Positions 52,108 through 62,900 of a DNA stretch of 64,000 nt are shown piece after piece. Made by a program: the position numbers and the translations under genes. The stretch covers positions 1 to 64,000 of the forward strand of contig MVQL01000133.1 in the NCBI GenBank assembly GCA_002067205.1, in the 5' to 3' direction. The stretch comes from Pelotomaculum sp. PtaB.Bin104 (GTDB taxonomy: Bacteria > Bacillota > Desulfotomaculia > Desulfotomaculales > Pelotomaculaceae). Under the pieces are notes generated by a model. The model was not told the DNA's origin. It worked only from the letters and a program-made list of their open reading frames with translations, and made no database searches. The first letter of the stretch is position 1. The number at the start of each line of letters is the position of its first letter.

Positions 52108-54150
52108 CTATCGGATTTTTTTCAGCACCATGGCCGTGCGGCTTGGCGAGTAGATCCTGATTCCGGAGTATTCCGGCTTTCCCGGCAGGGTTCCCGATTC
52201 ATAGACTACCTCGTGGGAGATCCGTGCATACCCTCCAAACCTTTCCTCATCCGTGTCCATAATCACCTGAAAACTTCCATTCTCATGGATTGGAAGTTCG
52301 AAGCCTTCAAAGGAATCCGTCGGATGGAAGTTAAAAAGGAATACGAAATGGTTCTTTCTGTAAGCAACGACCTTCCTATTCTGGTCCAGCCAGAGCTTTT
52401 GTGGAGTCCCCCCTCCCATGAGTCCCTCTCCGTTCATCAGATGGATCATGGCGCCGTCAAAATTGTTCAGGTCGTGGTATCTCAGGAAAGGATTGTCTGA
52501 CAGGCTCCAGAGCCTCCGGCAGTGCTTGAAGCTCCAGCCATTGCCCTCCCTTGGAAAATCAATCCATTCCGGATGGCCGAACTCGTTGCCCATGAAGTTC
52601 AAATATCCCTCGCACCCAAGAGAAATTGTAGCCAGCCGGGCCATCTTGTGCAGCGCAATGGCCCGGTCAATGACCGCACTCTCGCTGTTCTTGTCCATGT
52701 GCCAGAACATTTCCTTGTCTGCCATCCTGAAAATAAAAGTTTTGTCTCCCACAAGCGCCTGATCATGGGACTCCACATAGTTGATGCGCTTTTCGCCCGG
52801 ACGGCTTGTTGTAAGCTCGTGCCATAGCTTGTACATATCCCAGTCTTCATCCTTCTGTTCGAGGCTTTTGACCCAAAAATCCGGCACCCCCATTGCCAGC
52901 CGGTAGTCAAAACCAATTCCTCCGTATGCCACCGGCAGACACATGCCCGGCATTCCGCTCATATCCTCTGCGATACTGATGGCATCCGGCCTGAGTTCCT
53001 TGATCAGCTCGTTGGCAAACTGGAGGTACGTCAGGGCTTCGATTTCTGTATTCATGCTGAAGTACTTTCCGTAGTCGGTGAAGGCAGTGCCAAGACCATG
53101 GTCATGGTAGATCATGGATGTTACTCCGTCGAACCTGAAACCATCAAAATGGTATTCCTCCATCCAGAATTTGATGTTCGACAATAGGAAGTGAATGACT
53201 TCATGCTTCCCGTAATTGAACAGCTTCGAGTCCCACGCAGTATGATCGCCGCGGCTGCCGGAATGAAAAAACTGATGGTCCGTGCCATCAAACTCGCTGA
53301 TTCCTTCTGCAAAGTTTTTGACAGCATGGGACTGGACGATGTCCATCAGCACGGCGATGCCCATGCCGTGTGCCTTGTCCACGAGGGACTTGAGTTCATT
53401 TGGTGTGCCAAACCAGGAGGAGGCCGCGAAATAGTTGGAAACATGATATCCGAAAGAAGCGTAGTAGGGATGCTCCATGACGGCCATGATCTGCACGGTG
53501 TTATAGCCCAGTGCTTTTATCCTCGGGAGAATGTTCTTCCCGAACTCCCTGTACGTTCCGATTCCTTCCTTTTCCTGCGCCATCCCAATGTGAGTCTCAT
53601 AGATCAAGGGTGCCTGGTCACTGTTCACTCGAAAATCTCCATGTTTCCAATTGTACGGTTTTCTTGGCGCCCAGATCTGTCCGCTGAAATCGCGGGTTTC
53701 CGGATCCTGGATGATTTTTCTGATGTACAGCGGAATGCGGTCCCGCTCGGTTCCCTGGTACTGCACGCGGACCTTGACGCGGGATTTATGTGGGAGAACT
53801 CCCTTCCTCGGCAAGAATAGCTCCCAGATGCCGTTCTCTTTTTTTACAAGCGGATGGGAGGTGCGGTTCCAGCCGTTAAAATCCCCTATAAGATACAGCG
53901 CCTCAGCAGCAGGCGCCCACTCACGGTAGTACCAGCCGCCATCAGCCTGGTGAAAGCCGAAAAAATGATGGCCGTTGGCGAAATCTCTGAAACTTTTTCC
54001 TTCACCTAAAAGGGATTTTTTAACCTCTTGATAGCGATTCATGCGAAGCACCAGGTCATTCTCGTAGGGCTTCAGCCAGGGATCGATTTCCAGGATTTTA
54101 AGGCCTGCTTTAAGGTTCGAATTGTTGTTTGATGTGTTTTGGATTATCAT
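52108..54150 (-). CDS. glgB: 1,4-alpha-glucan branching enzyme (GH13)
   Basis: A 680-aa GH13 enzyme forming alpha-1,6 branches in glycogen. An N-terminal CBM48-type domain (GWYYREWAPAAEALYLIGDF NGW) precedes the barrel. The catalytic Asp is in YHFDGFRFDGVTSMIYHDHG, the acid/base Glu in AISIAEDMSGMPG, and the transition-state Asp in INYVESHDQALVG. LGCEGYLNFMGNEFGHPEW follows. The DHG-type signature is closer to the eukaryotic/clostridial branching-enzyme branch than to E. coli GlgB. The start is at 54150 behind GGGGAG. No other glg gene is nearby. Confidence 0.95.
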   Translation of the reverse strand: MIIQNTSNNNSNLKAGLKILEIDPWLKPYENDLVLRMNRYQEVKKSLLGEGKSFRDFANGHHFFGFHQADGGWYYREWAPAAEALYLIGDFNGWNRTSHPLVKKENGIWELFLPRKGVLPHKSRVKVRVQYQGTERDRIPLYIRKIIQDPETRDFSGQIWAPRKPYNWKHGDFRVNSDQAPLIYETHIGMAQEKEGIGTYREFGKNILPRIKALGYNTVQIMAVMEHPYYASFGYHVSNYFAASSWFGTPNELKSLVDKAHGMGIAVLMDIVQSHAVKNFAEGISEFDGTDHQFFHSGSRGDHTAWDSKLFNYGKHEVIHFLLSNIKFWMEEYHFDGFRFDGVTSMIYHDHGLGTAFTDYGKYFSMNTEIEALTYLQFANELIKELRPDAISIAEDMSGMPGMCLPVAYGGIGFDYRLAMGVPDFWVKSLEQKDEDWDMYKLWHELTTSRPGEKRINYVESHDQALVGDKTFIFRMADKEMFWHMDKNSESAVIDRAIALHKMARLATISLGCEGYLNFMGNEFGHPEWIDFPREGNGWSFKHCRRLWSLSDNPFLRYHDLNNFDGAMIHLMNGEGLMGGGTPQKLWLDQNRKVVAYRKNHFVFLFNFHPTDSFEGFELPIHENGSFQVIMDTDEERFGGYARISHEVVYESGTLPGKPEYSGIRIYSPSRTAMVLKKIR

Positions 54151-54379
54151 TATTTCTCCCCTTTTAATCAAGCTAGGTAACTGCAGATCCGATGACCGGC
54201 GTTAAATAAGTATCCATCCATTGATACCGCCACCAGGACCATGTTGTTCATTTTCAAAGATTGGTTATTGCAGTTCATATATTGTATCACCCGTATCGAT
54301 AAAATAATAGTAAAATGTACCATTTATTTCGAATTTTGGCGATCGTGGAGCGCCAACTCCGGCAATTGACAGGGCGGGT

Positions 54380-54553
54380 ATGAAAATACTAGATTCCGTT
54401 GAGTATGAAACAAAAAACACCTATGTCTGCCATATTGACGAAACAAAGGTGGATGCAGATGGCAACCTCGATCCCTGCTTAGAAATTTTTGATTGGGGCA
54501 AGGATGTTCCCGCCGACACTGCCAAAATTGAAATGCTACGTATTTGGAATTGA
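54380..54553 (+). CDS. Hypothetical acidic small protein (57 aa)
   Basis: The plus-strand frame begins MKILDSVEYETKNTYVCHID and ends TAKIEMLRIWN. It is acidic and protein-like in composition, unlike the opposite-strand frame. GGGCGGG lies immediately before the ATG, which is too close to be ideal, so the real start may be lost. The family is not recognised. Confidence 0.4.
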   Translation: MKILDSVEYETKNTYVCHIDETKVDADGNLDPCLEIFDWGKDVPADTAKIEMLRIWN

Positions 54554-54620
54554 AGAAGGCGCAGTTAAACGGCACGCCAATGCCTGACTACAGTATTGTT
54601 GGTTGACATAGTGGGGTGAC

Positions 54621-54884
54621 ATGGCAAAAAATAAAATTTATACCTACCAAATAAAGTCCAATAAAAAACTAGGACCAGGGAAAACATACCTGATCAAGAC
54701 CGAGAACGACAAACGGCCAAAGACCGAAGAATTTGATTGGCCATTTCACGAAGGTTACCCAGCTGAGGCATACTGCGTACAACTTCTTCTACCGCACTCT
54801 CAGCCCACCATTCCCAGTCCTGCCAGGTGTCCGGTACATAAATCGGCTGTCCTGTGGTGCCGCTGGTTTGGTGATATTCTGTGA
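54621..54884 (+). CDS. Small ORF, probably truncated by a rearrangement
   Basis: ATG behind GTGGGG. The first about 42 residues (MAKNKIYTYQIKSNKKLGPG, KTYLIKTENDKRPKTEEFDW) look like a genuine basic protein start. The remaining residues are read antisense through a CoA-ligase fragment on the minus strand (54743-54935). This suggests the original gene was cut at about 54745. No function can be assigned. Confidence 0.35.
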   Translation: MAKNKIYTYQIKSNKKLGPGKTYLIKTENDKRPKTEEFDWPFHEGYPAEAYCVQLLLPHSQPTIPSPARCPVHKSAVLWCRWFGDIL

Positions 54885-54935
54885 CTTCTTCCAGCGGTAC
54901 ACACAGGGCATCACCATACGGCCATGGTTGCTTAG
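54743..54935 (-). pseudogene. Fragment of a PaaK-like CoA ligase
   Basis: The minus strand reads PYGDALCVPLEEVTEYHQTS then GTTGQPIYVPDTWQDWEWWA, and ends ESAVEEVVRSMPQLG. This is the phosphate-binding (SGTTG) region of a phenylacetate-CoA ligase family member, distinct from the intact one at 27434-28786. Neither the start nor the rest of the enzyme is present. Confidence 0.85.
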
Positions 54936-54969
54936 CCTGAGCGTTGCGCTCCTAAGGGAAGTTAATTTA

Positions 54970-55098
54970 TTAAAAGCGGCAAACGATTGTAATTAAAACG
55001 AAAAGAAATATACTGCCAATTATAATGATTAACCGTTCCCCACTAAAAAACCTATAAATTGCCCATTTAGCTCTATTTAATAGCGGTGGCATAGACAT
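54970..55098 (-). CDS. Possible single-pass membrane miniprotein (42 aa)
   Basis: On the minus strand ATG at 55098 after TGGGGGT starts MSMPPLLNRAKWAIYRFFSG and continues into a hydrophobic helix (LIIIIGSIFLFVLITIVCRF, TAA). One membrane segment with a basic N-terminal side. The family is not recognised. Confidence 0.4.
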   Translation of the reverse strand: MSMPPLLNRAKWAIYRFFSGERLIIIIGSIFLFVLITIVCRF

Positions 55099-55202
55099 TA
55101 CCCCCATTGGTAATATCAAATAACTTGGGTATTAAATTCGACAAACGGAAGGATATTCCTTCTAAAAATAACTTAATAATTAGTCAATTGAAAAAATTAT
55201 GG

Positions 55203-55370
55203 GCAAACATATGAGGCAAGGCGGCCCACGTCTCCCTCCCTCACCGCATTAACGATGAAATGGTCAAGCAGCGGCCTTGCCGGATTATAGCCGTAGGGGC
55301 CATCGGCTTATAAAACATGGGAGAGGTCGGCAGAGGCGATTACGGCCGTGCGCTTGCTGGAGGTTGCATT
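55203..55370 (-). pseudogene. Fragment of a LigB/Memo-type dioxygenase-fold protein
   Basis: The minus strand reads RTAVIASADLSHVL, then TAA, then ADGPYGYNPARPLLDHFIVN and AVREGDVGRLASYVCP. SADLSH...GPYGYNPA is typical of the extradiol-dioxygenase/Memo fold found in AmmeMemoRadiSam proteins. One in-frame stop and missing flanks show decay. Confidence 0.65.
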
Positions 55371-55418
55371 TAAATTCTATATATTTTGTGAAATTTCCTC
55401 TCAGATTGCAAGTTTTTT

Positions 55419-55616
55419 CTAAATAAGAAATGATCTGTCTCTGTGCATGAGCACCCAATCACCATTCTCAAGCAGCGCTTCGCGTCCAAATTCCAGAATC
55501 AATTGTCCGGCACCATCGAAGTCATCCTTTTCCAGCATTTCGTTCAGTTTTGTGGCTGCCCGGTCAAAAATAAAGTGCATACGCTTATACACCTTGGTTT
55601 GAGAGGTGTAGGCCAT
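55419..55616 (-). CDS. Hypothetical protein (65 aa), perhaps N-terminally shortened
   Basis: The helical, charged product begins MAYTSQTKVYKRMHFIFDRA and ends ENGDWVLMHRDRSFLI. The frame continues upstream of the ATG with protein-like residues (GPAIAAALDSYAEK) to a TAG, so the original gene may have been longer. No ribosome site stands out. The family is not recognised. Confidence 0.45.
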   Translation of the reverse strand: MAYTSQTKVYKRMHFIFDRAATKLNEMLEKDDFDGAGQLILEFGREALLENGDWVLMHRDRSFLI

Positions 55617-55754
55617 CTTTTCAGCATAGCTGTCCAGGGCTGCCGCGATAGCAGGGCCCTACCTGGTAATACCAGCCCATACTCATGATTATCATATACC
55701 TGGTAGCAATTCCCTCACAAGCCCATAAGATAATTTAAAAGGAGTTTTGACCTT

Positions 55755-56108
55755 ATGCCTTCAGAAAATAATGATTACCAGAACTATCACGTTCACGATT
55801 ACTCCGGGCTAACCACCTGTAATGACGGCCACTGTCACAATCACCCTGGCGTAACCAGCATCCCGATACCATATGGCTCGTCTCATTATCACCAAATAGT
55901 CGGGGCAACGACCTATGATGATGGTCACTTCCACGTATATTGTGCTGCTACCGGGGTAGCTGTCCCGCTGCCGGATGGATACCATACTCATTTCACTAGC
56001 TTTACAACAAGCGTCGCCGATGGTCATACCCACGGCGTCATGGAATATGTTAAGGCTATAAAACCGGAAGAAGAAGAATATCCCCCGGCAACCCCATATA
56101 AAAAATAA
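55755..56108 (+). CDS. YmaF family His-rich protein
   Basis: A 117-aa protein with repeated HxH/HxxH motifs: YHVHDY, DGHCHNHPG, GSSHYHQI, DGHFHVY, GYHTHF and DGHTHGVM, spaced by about 20-25 residues. YmaF is a conserved Firmicute family, probably metal-binding and often in sporulating species. The function is not established. AAAGGAG precedes the ATG. The tail is acidic and proline-containing. Confidence 0.88.
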   Translation: MPSENNDYQNYHVHDYSGLTTCNDGHCHNHPGVTSIPIPYGSSHYHQIVGATTYDDGHFHVYCAATGVAVPLPDGYHTHFTSFTTSVADGHTHGVMEYVKAIKPEEEEYPPATPYKK

Positions 56109-56279
56109 GCGCTTTCGGATACGTTTAATGTGCACCTCTTGGAAAACTAATGTTTGGCAAACACCACTGCATAGGATATGATATAAATGACCGGTAAATT
56201 CTACCGGCCTTAGTTTTATTAGTAACAAATGTCATTGTTCTGGAATAATGTGTGATATAATGCAAATGAAGGTAATATA

Positions 56280-56648
56280 ATGGAAAGTTCCGAATCAACC
56301 AGTAATGTCGTCACCCGGAAACTTCCCTGTGTAGACCACCTAATTGTAGTTGGTGAAACCTGTATCGCTGAGATTAATGGCCAGTTTTTCCTTCTTGTTG
56401 AGATTGAAATCGACGTCCCTTGTGTTGACATTGAACAGGTTGTAGTTTTCCGCCTTTGCCCTGCAGAAGCACAGGCTCTTCTGGACGCAGGTGTTGCAAC
56501 CTGTACGATTGTTAACGAAATACCTGAAGGGGCTGAATTCAGGTGCGTGTTAGTTGTAGATAATCAGGCATTCCTGGTTTTTGAAGTTGAAAACGCCACA
56601 GAAGAACTGGTTTTAGTCCGTGCTGATTTATGCCCGATAATTGGGTAA
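56280..56648 (+). CDS. Hypothetical beta-rich protein (122 aa)
   Basis: A mostly beta-strand protein with alternating hydrophobics (HLIVVGETCIAEINGQFFLL, EFRCVLVVDNQAFLVFEVEN) and four to five cysteines (LPCVDH, ETCIAE, VPCVD, RLCPAEA, DLCPIIG). It has no signal peptide. It resembles small spore-coat or exosporium-like hypotheticals by composition only. AAGGTAATATA precedes the ATG. A perfect terminator follows at 56670. Confidence 0.6.
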   Translation: MESSESTSNVVTRKLPCVDHLIVVGETCIAEINGQFFLLVEIEIDVPCVDIEQVVVFRLCPAEAQALLDAGVATCTIVNEIPEGAEFRCVLVVDNQAFLVFEVENATEELVLVRADLCPIIG

Positions 56649-56669
56649 GCTAAAGCTAAAGTTTTTGGG

Positions 56670-56701
56670 AAGGTTGTCGACAGTATCTTGTCGACAACCT
56701 T
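56670..56701 (+). terminator. Perfect-stem terminator
   Basis: AAGGTTGTCGACA / TGTCGACAACCTT, 13 bp, with loop GTATCT. Confidence 0.85.
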
Positions 56702-56804
56702 ATCCCAGCTGTGGTGGCGCACGGCAATTGGCGGTGAAAGAATTACAGCCGAAGGCAGTAATTCCAACAATATAAATAAGCAGGATATTGGCGGTAAAAG
56801 TAGA

Positions 56805-56842
56805 AAAGCCATCTCTTGAAAATGTTTCAAGGAGATGGCTTT
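56805..56842. terminator. Bidirectional terminator flanking the CRISPR array
   Basis: AAAGCCATCTC pairs with GAGATGGCTTT, with inner TTGAAA/TTTCAA. It lies 125 bp left of the first repeat and could end CRISPR transcription coming leftward. Confidence 0.8.
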
Positions 56843-56966
56843 ATCATCTTTTAAAGAGCGCTCCGGCCTGTCCTTTGCCAGGGCACTGGGGGTGAAGCAA
56901 GTCAGTGCCAATGGCGATGTTAGTTAAATCCTCACTCATAAGCCCTGACCCGGATTATTTTGCCAT

Positions 56967-59900
56967 GTTTCAATTCCTCATAGGTAGGCTAAAAACGATA
57001 CAGCGCAGCTGCCCCTGCTAAGAGTGGAGCACGTTTCAATTCCTCATAGGTAGGCTAAAAACGGTGTCAGGATGGAGCTTTTAGGTGCACGGCCGGTTGA
57101 GTTTCAATTCCTCATAGGTAGGCTAAAAACGTCGTTTGTATGTGAGAACGTCAAGGCCTTGGATAGAGTTTCAATTCCTCATAGGTAGGCTAAAAACTTT
57201 TCAAAATCATCACTGCCGCCAAAATCCTCCGCGTTTCAATTCCTCATAGGTAGGCTAAAAACGGAAGAATATGACATACCAAATGGTGTCTTTTATGCCC
57301 TGTTTCAATTCCTCATAGGTAGGCTAAAAACCCACGGGCAGAACGGCAGTGCCGTAGGGGTAGACACGTTTCAATTCCTCATAGGTAGGCTAAAAACTTT
57401 TGACGCCCAGGCCGCCTCTGTCTGTATCGATGCCGAGTTTCAATTCCTCATAGGTAGGCTAAAAACGTTGCAGATGCCTGCTACCTCTACCGCAACTACT
57501 AGTTTCAATTCCTCATAGGTAGGCTAAAAACCGTCGCCGGGCGGCTAATCCCGGCAGAAAGGAAGGAGTTTCAATTCCTCATAGGTAGGCTAAAAACCAA
57601 ACCGGGCTACCTACGATTAATACAAGTTATTCAAGTTTCAATTCCTCATAGGTAGGCTAAAAACGTTGTTTGGTTTGAGCGTAGGATGAGAGTTCAACAG
57701 GGTTTCAATTCCTCATAGGTAGGCTAAAAACTGGAGAGTTTATTTTGCCATTGGTTATGATATTGTAGTGTTTCAATTCCTCATAGGTAGGCTAAAAACT
57801 GAATTCCTTCTGTTGCAACTATGCCGGCCCCTAGTTTAGTTTCAATTCCTCATAGGTAGGCTAAAAACGACGATATTCGCCAGGTTAAGCAATGGCTCTA
57901 TTCAATGTTTCAATTCCTCATAGGTAGGCTAAAAACGGCCAAAGAGGCGGCCGACATAATGGGCAACAACCTGTTTCAATTCCTCATAGGTAGGCTAAAA
58001 ACCCTGTGCCGTACCACACCGTTCAGGTCTGGTACGGGTTTCAATTCCTCATAGGTAGGCTAAAAACGAACTGGAATCCTTGGAGTAATGTAGAGGCTTT
58101 ATGGAAGTTTCAATTCCTCATAGGTAGGCTAAAAACGCTATTGCTGCTCACCCGGCTCTGGCAGCTGCGACGGGTTTCAATTCCTCATAGGTAGGCTAAA
58201 AACGAGACCGAGCCAAAACGACTCGGCCCCCATTGGCCAGTTTCAATTCCTCATAGGTAGGCTAAAAACTCTGCGCCTCATATGGGTATTCATCGCTTTC
58301 ACGGCGTTTCAATTCCTCATAGGTAGGCTAAAAACCGCCAGATTATGCCCTTGAGACTATCCTTTATTCCCTGTTTCAATTCCTCATAGGTAGGCTAAAA
58401 ACTGATGACAAATACTGTGCCTGCTGTGCATATGTAGACACGTTTCAATTCCTCATAGGTAGGCTAAAAACTATAACCCTCATTAACTGCTTTTCCATAA
58501 TCACTTTCGTTTCAATTCCTCATAGGTAGGCTAAAAACCTTTACATCAAAGTTAGCTATAACATATGCACCTAACTTGTTTCAATTCCTCATAGGTAGGC
58601 TAAAAACTAACAGCCAAAATAAACACACCTTTCTAATTATCCTGTTTCAATTCCTCATAGGTAGGCTAAAAACATTCCCTTATTCGGGAAAATCGTGGAG
58701 GAGGTATAGGAAGTTTCAATTCCTCATAGGTAGGCTAAAAACCGGGCAGCAGCGACCGGGAAACCTGGGTTAATTGGCGTTTCAATTCCTCATAGGTAGG
58801 CTAAAAACGATTGAATATCAGAAAAGCTTTGGTATCTGGTATCTGGTTTCAATTCCTCATAGGTAGGCTAAAAACGTTTGCCGGTATCAGCGCGCTGTCC
58901 GGCAGGTAACCGTTTCAATTCCTCATAGGTAGGCTAAAAACGCCGTCATACCGGAATATGCCATCCTCCGATATGTAGGTTTCAATTCCTCATAGGTAGG
59001 CTAAAAACGAAACAACAGAACAGCAGGAAACTACCACAAGCATTAGTTTCAATTCCTCATAGGTAGGCTAAAAACTTTATTTAGTTGGTAATAATATTAG
59101 ATTTTTATATGTTTCAATTCCTCATAGGTAGGCTAAAAACATACTAATGCTTCTCATCCGGCTAGGATTGAGTTTTGTTTCAATTCCTCATAGGTAGGCT
59201 AAAAACTCTACACGCATCCGTTTTATAAACCAAACCAATGTAGGTTTCAATTCCTCATAGGTAGGCTAAAAACAAAATCTTCTAACAGATATATGGATAG
59301 TTATAAACTGTTTCAATTCCTCATAGGTAGGCTAAAAACTAACGGTCTCGAACACCGATTAACCGCAAAGGATACGTTTCAATTCCTCATAGGTAGGCTA
59401 AAAACGCACCTACAACCATATCTTGAGCATCAGCATTATTAGCGTTTCAATTCCTCATAGGTAGGCTAAAAACGCTTTGAGTTTTGCGGAAAGTATAGGT
59501 TATCAGATGAGTTTCAATTCCTCATAGGTAGGCTAAAAACTGTTATCAGGGTGGCTTTTTGGAACCGGACGGCAAGTTTCAATTCCTCATAGGTAGGCTA
59601 AAAACTCATGTCCTAATGTCCCTGGCATACCATCATCAAAGTTTCAATTCCTCATAGGTAGGCTAAAAACGCTTGAAGTTTTTAGTGGTTCGGATTTGTT
59701 TGACCCTGTTTCAATTCCTCATAGGTAGGCTAAAAACTAATTCCCATTTTTTGTCCTATACAAGTCTTCTGAGTTTCAATTCCTCATAGGTAGGCTAAAA
59801 ACTAGCTATGCAAATAAGATACAAGCCTTGTTAACAGAGTTTCAATTCCTCATAGGTAGGCTAAAAACGGGAAGGCACAAAGCAAGTCCTGTGCAATCCA

Positions 59901-62900
59901 GATTTGTTTCAATTCCTCATAGGTAGGCTAAAAACTTCTATTGTCTAACATTTTTTGAACTGTATTATTAGTGTTTCAATTCCTCATAGGTAGGCTAAAA
60001 ACCTGTAAATTCTGACATTTGTTCGAGCATTACTGCTTTGTTTCAATTCCTCATAGGTAGGCTAAAAACCTTCTAGGTTTATATTTAAACACTTCATTCA
60101 TTTCTAGTTTCAATTCCTCATAGGTAGGCTAAAAACGATTCTTCTGCGTACCATAAATCATTCTCTAGTTTTTGTTTCAATTCCTCATAGGTAGGCTAAA
60201 AACTTAGTTCCGGTAATAACAGGAGTGCCTTTTACTTGGTTTCAATTCCTCATAGGTAGGCTAAAAACAAGGAAAAGAAGGGAGTCCCGAAGAGTTAGTC
60301 AAACGTTTCAATTCCTCATAGGTAGGCTAAAAACGAAGAGGCCATAAAAAACATTGAAGAGGCCAAAGATGAGTTTCAATTCCTCATAGGTAGGCTAAAA
60401 ACATAACAGTTGCAGGTGTCCATAATGGCCGAGCAACATGTTTCAATTCCTCATAGGTAGGCTAAAAACGGAATATGCTGGTTTTATCCCGATACTAACA
60501 CATAGTTTCAATTCCTCATAGGTAGGCTAAAAACGTTCAAATTCTGCCTACTTAGCCCTGGAAACAGCTGTTTCAATTCCTCATAGGTAGGCTAAAAACT
60601 GGACAAGCTCCAATTACATGGGGCTTGGACTCCGGTTTCAATTCCTCATAGGTAGGCTAAAAACATTCAATAATAGACCAGAAGGAATGTATTTCTTTGT
60701 GTTTCAATTCCTCATAGGTAGGCTAAAAACGAGGATTATGCTTTTATGGTTGAAGGGAATTTGCCGGGTTTCAATTCCTCATAGGTAGGCTAAAAACGCC
60801 ATGATAGCGGAAATAAGGCAAAATGGCGGGATTTAAGTTTCAATTCCTCATAGGTAGGCTAAAAACCGAATAGACCATCAAAAAAGTTTTGAGGCATTTT
60901 AGTTTCAATTCCTCATAGGTAGGCTAAAAACTGGGGCTACAACAGGCCAAACAAGCAGGGGAAGAACCGGTTTCAATTCCTCATAGGTAGGCTAAAAACG
61001 GAGGAACCTGTTACGCTGGCATGATATTTGCTTACATGTTTCAATTCCTCATAGGTAGGCTAAAAACGTGGAACATCTTATCAGGCTTTACGTTTTAGGG
61101 CACTGTTTCAATTCCTCATAGGTAGGCTAAAAACTTAGACGGATACCCGCTTGAATTACCTTGTAGATATGCGTTTCAATTCCTCATAGGTAGGCTAAAA
61201 ACTTCTCGCCTTCACTGAGCTCACAACTGACCACCTCAAAGTTTCAATTCCTCATAGGTAGGCTAAAAACCCAATTGCCAACAGCCGGCCTACAGGACGA
61301 TTTCCCGGTTTCAATTCCTCATAGGTAGGCTAAAAACTTGCGCCCGGCCAAAGCTCATACATACCACCAAACACAGGTTTCAATTCCTCATAGGTAGGCT
61401 AAAAACGGGCCAATTGCGGAAGAACGGATACAGGCGAGAAAGTTTCAATTCCTCATAGGTAGGCTAAAAACTATTCAAGCCGGCCCCCCTCCTCTTGGTT
61501 ATTCATGTTTCAATTCCTCATAGGTAGGCTAAAAACAGTAGTGACCTATATGCACCGTTTGGATTCTTGCCTAGTTTCAATTCCTCATAGGTAGGCTAAA
61601 AACTCGAGAATCTCAACACTGTCCACCCTAACCCATTGAGGTTTCAATTCCTCATAGGTAGGCTAAAAACGAAGTTGGCCGGGCCAGGAATATTACTGAC
61701 TTGGAGGTTTCAATTCCTCATAGGTAGGCTAAAAACGCAGCAGGTCCCGGCCGTAAGGGCGCTTCCTTTCGCGTTTCAATTCCTCATAGGTAGGCTAAAA
61801 ACTCAGTCCATTTCTCCTGCTGCAGCCTGCCCCAGACTAGGTTTCAATTCCTCATAGGTAGGCTAAAAACGAAGACGCCGTATTAAAGCGTGTCCACAAA
61901 AACGGGTTTCAATTCCTCATAGGTAGGCTAAAAACTGCGACGACGTGATAGCAGAGACACAGGAAGAAGTGTTTCAATTCCTCATAGGTAGGCTAAAAAC
62001 AAACCGAGAATGAACTCTCTGGAGCCAATATCAAGGGTTTCAATTCCTCATAGGTAGGCTAAAAACGCAAGACCGACAATGAGTTATCTTGAGGGCGAAT
62101 ATGTTTCAATTCCTCATAGGTAGGCTAAAAACAGCACCGCCGGTGCAATGGTATTAACGAGCACATAAGTTTCAATTCCTCATAGGTAGGCTAAAAACCC
62201 AGCAGCGCCAGCCATTATCACCGCGCTTGTGCCCCGTTTCAATTCCTCATAGGTAGGCTAAAAACGATGGCACAAGGACTATCTGGTTCAGGTATATATT
62301 GTTTCAATTCCTCATAGGTAGGCTAAAAACCATGGCTAAAGTCGATCGATATATGCCAGGCCGGTTCGGTTTCAATTCCTCATAGGTAGGCTAAAAACGA
62401 ATACGCAAAATTCAAGGCCTCGTGCAAGGGGCGCGGTTTCAATTCCTCATAGGTAGGCTAAAAACGCGCTTGGCCTCGCTGCCATAAACATCAGCCATTT
62501 TCTGGTTTCAATTCCTCATAGGTAGGCTAAAAACCTCCCGAACCTCATCCGCCGTGTACCCGTAGCGTGCGTTTCAATTCCTCATAGGTAGGCTAAAAAC
62601 TGCACCTCGTGATAATGAGCCCCGTCAGGTCCAACAGGTTTCAATTCCTCATAGGTAGGCTAAAAACTCGACGGTTGTCGTGTTAGTCAAAACAGGCTCA
62701 TCTTTGTTTCAATTCCTCATAGGTAGGCTAAAAACGCTTTATGCTGCCTTGCACGTCCTGGCTGTTGAGGGAAGTTTCAATTCCTCATAGGTAGGCTAAA
62801 AACTAGTTTAATGCAATCAGCAATGTAATCTTTCCAGGTGAGTTTCAATTCCTCATAGGTAGGCTAAAAACGTTCCACCTCTTATTCTTTCTTGACGCTT

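Noticed and set aside
58006-61857. Short frames with repeated FQFLIGRLKT
   Set aside because: They are translations of the CRISPR repeats, not genes.
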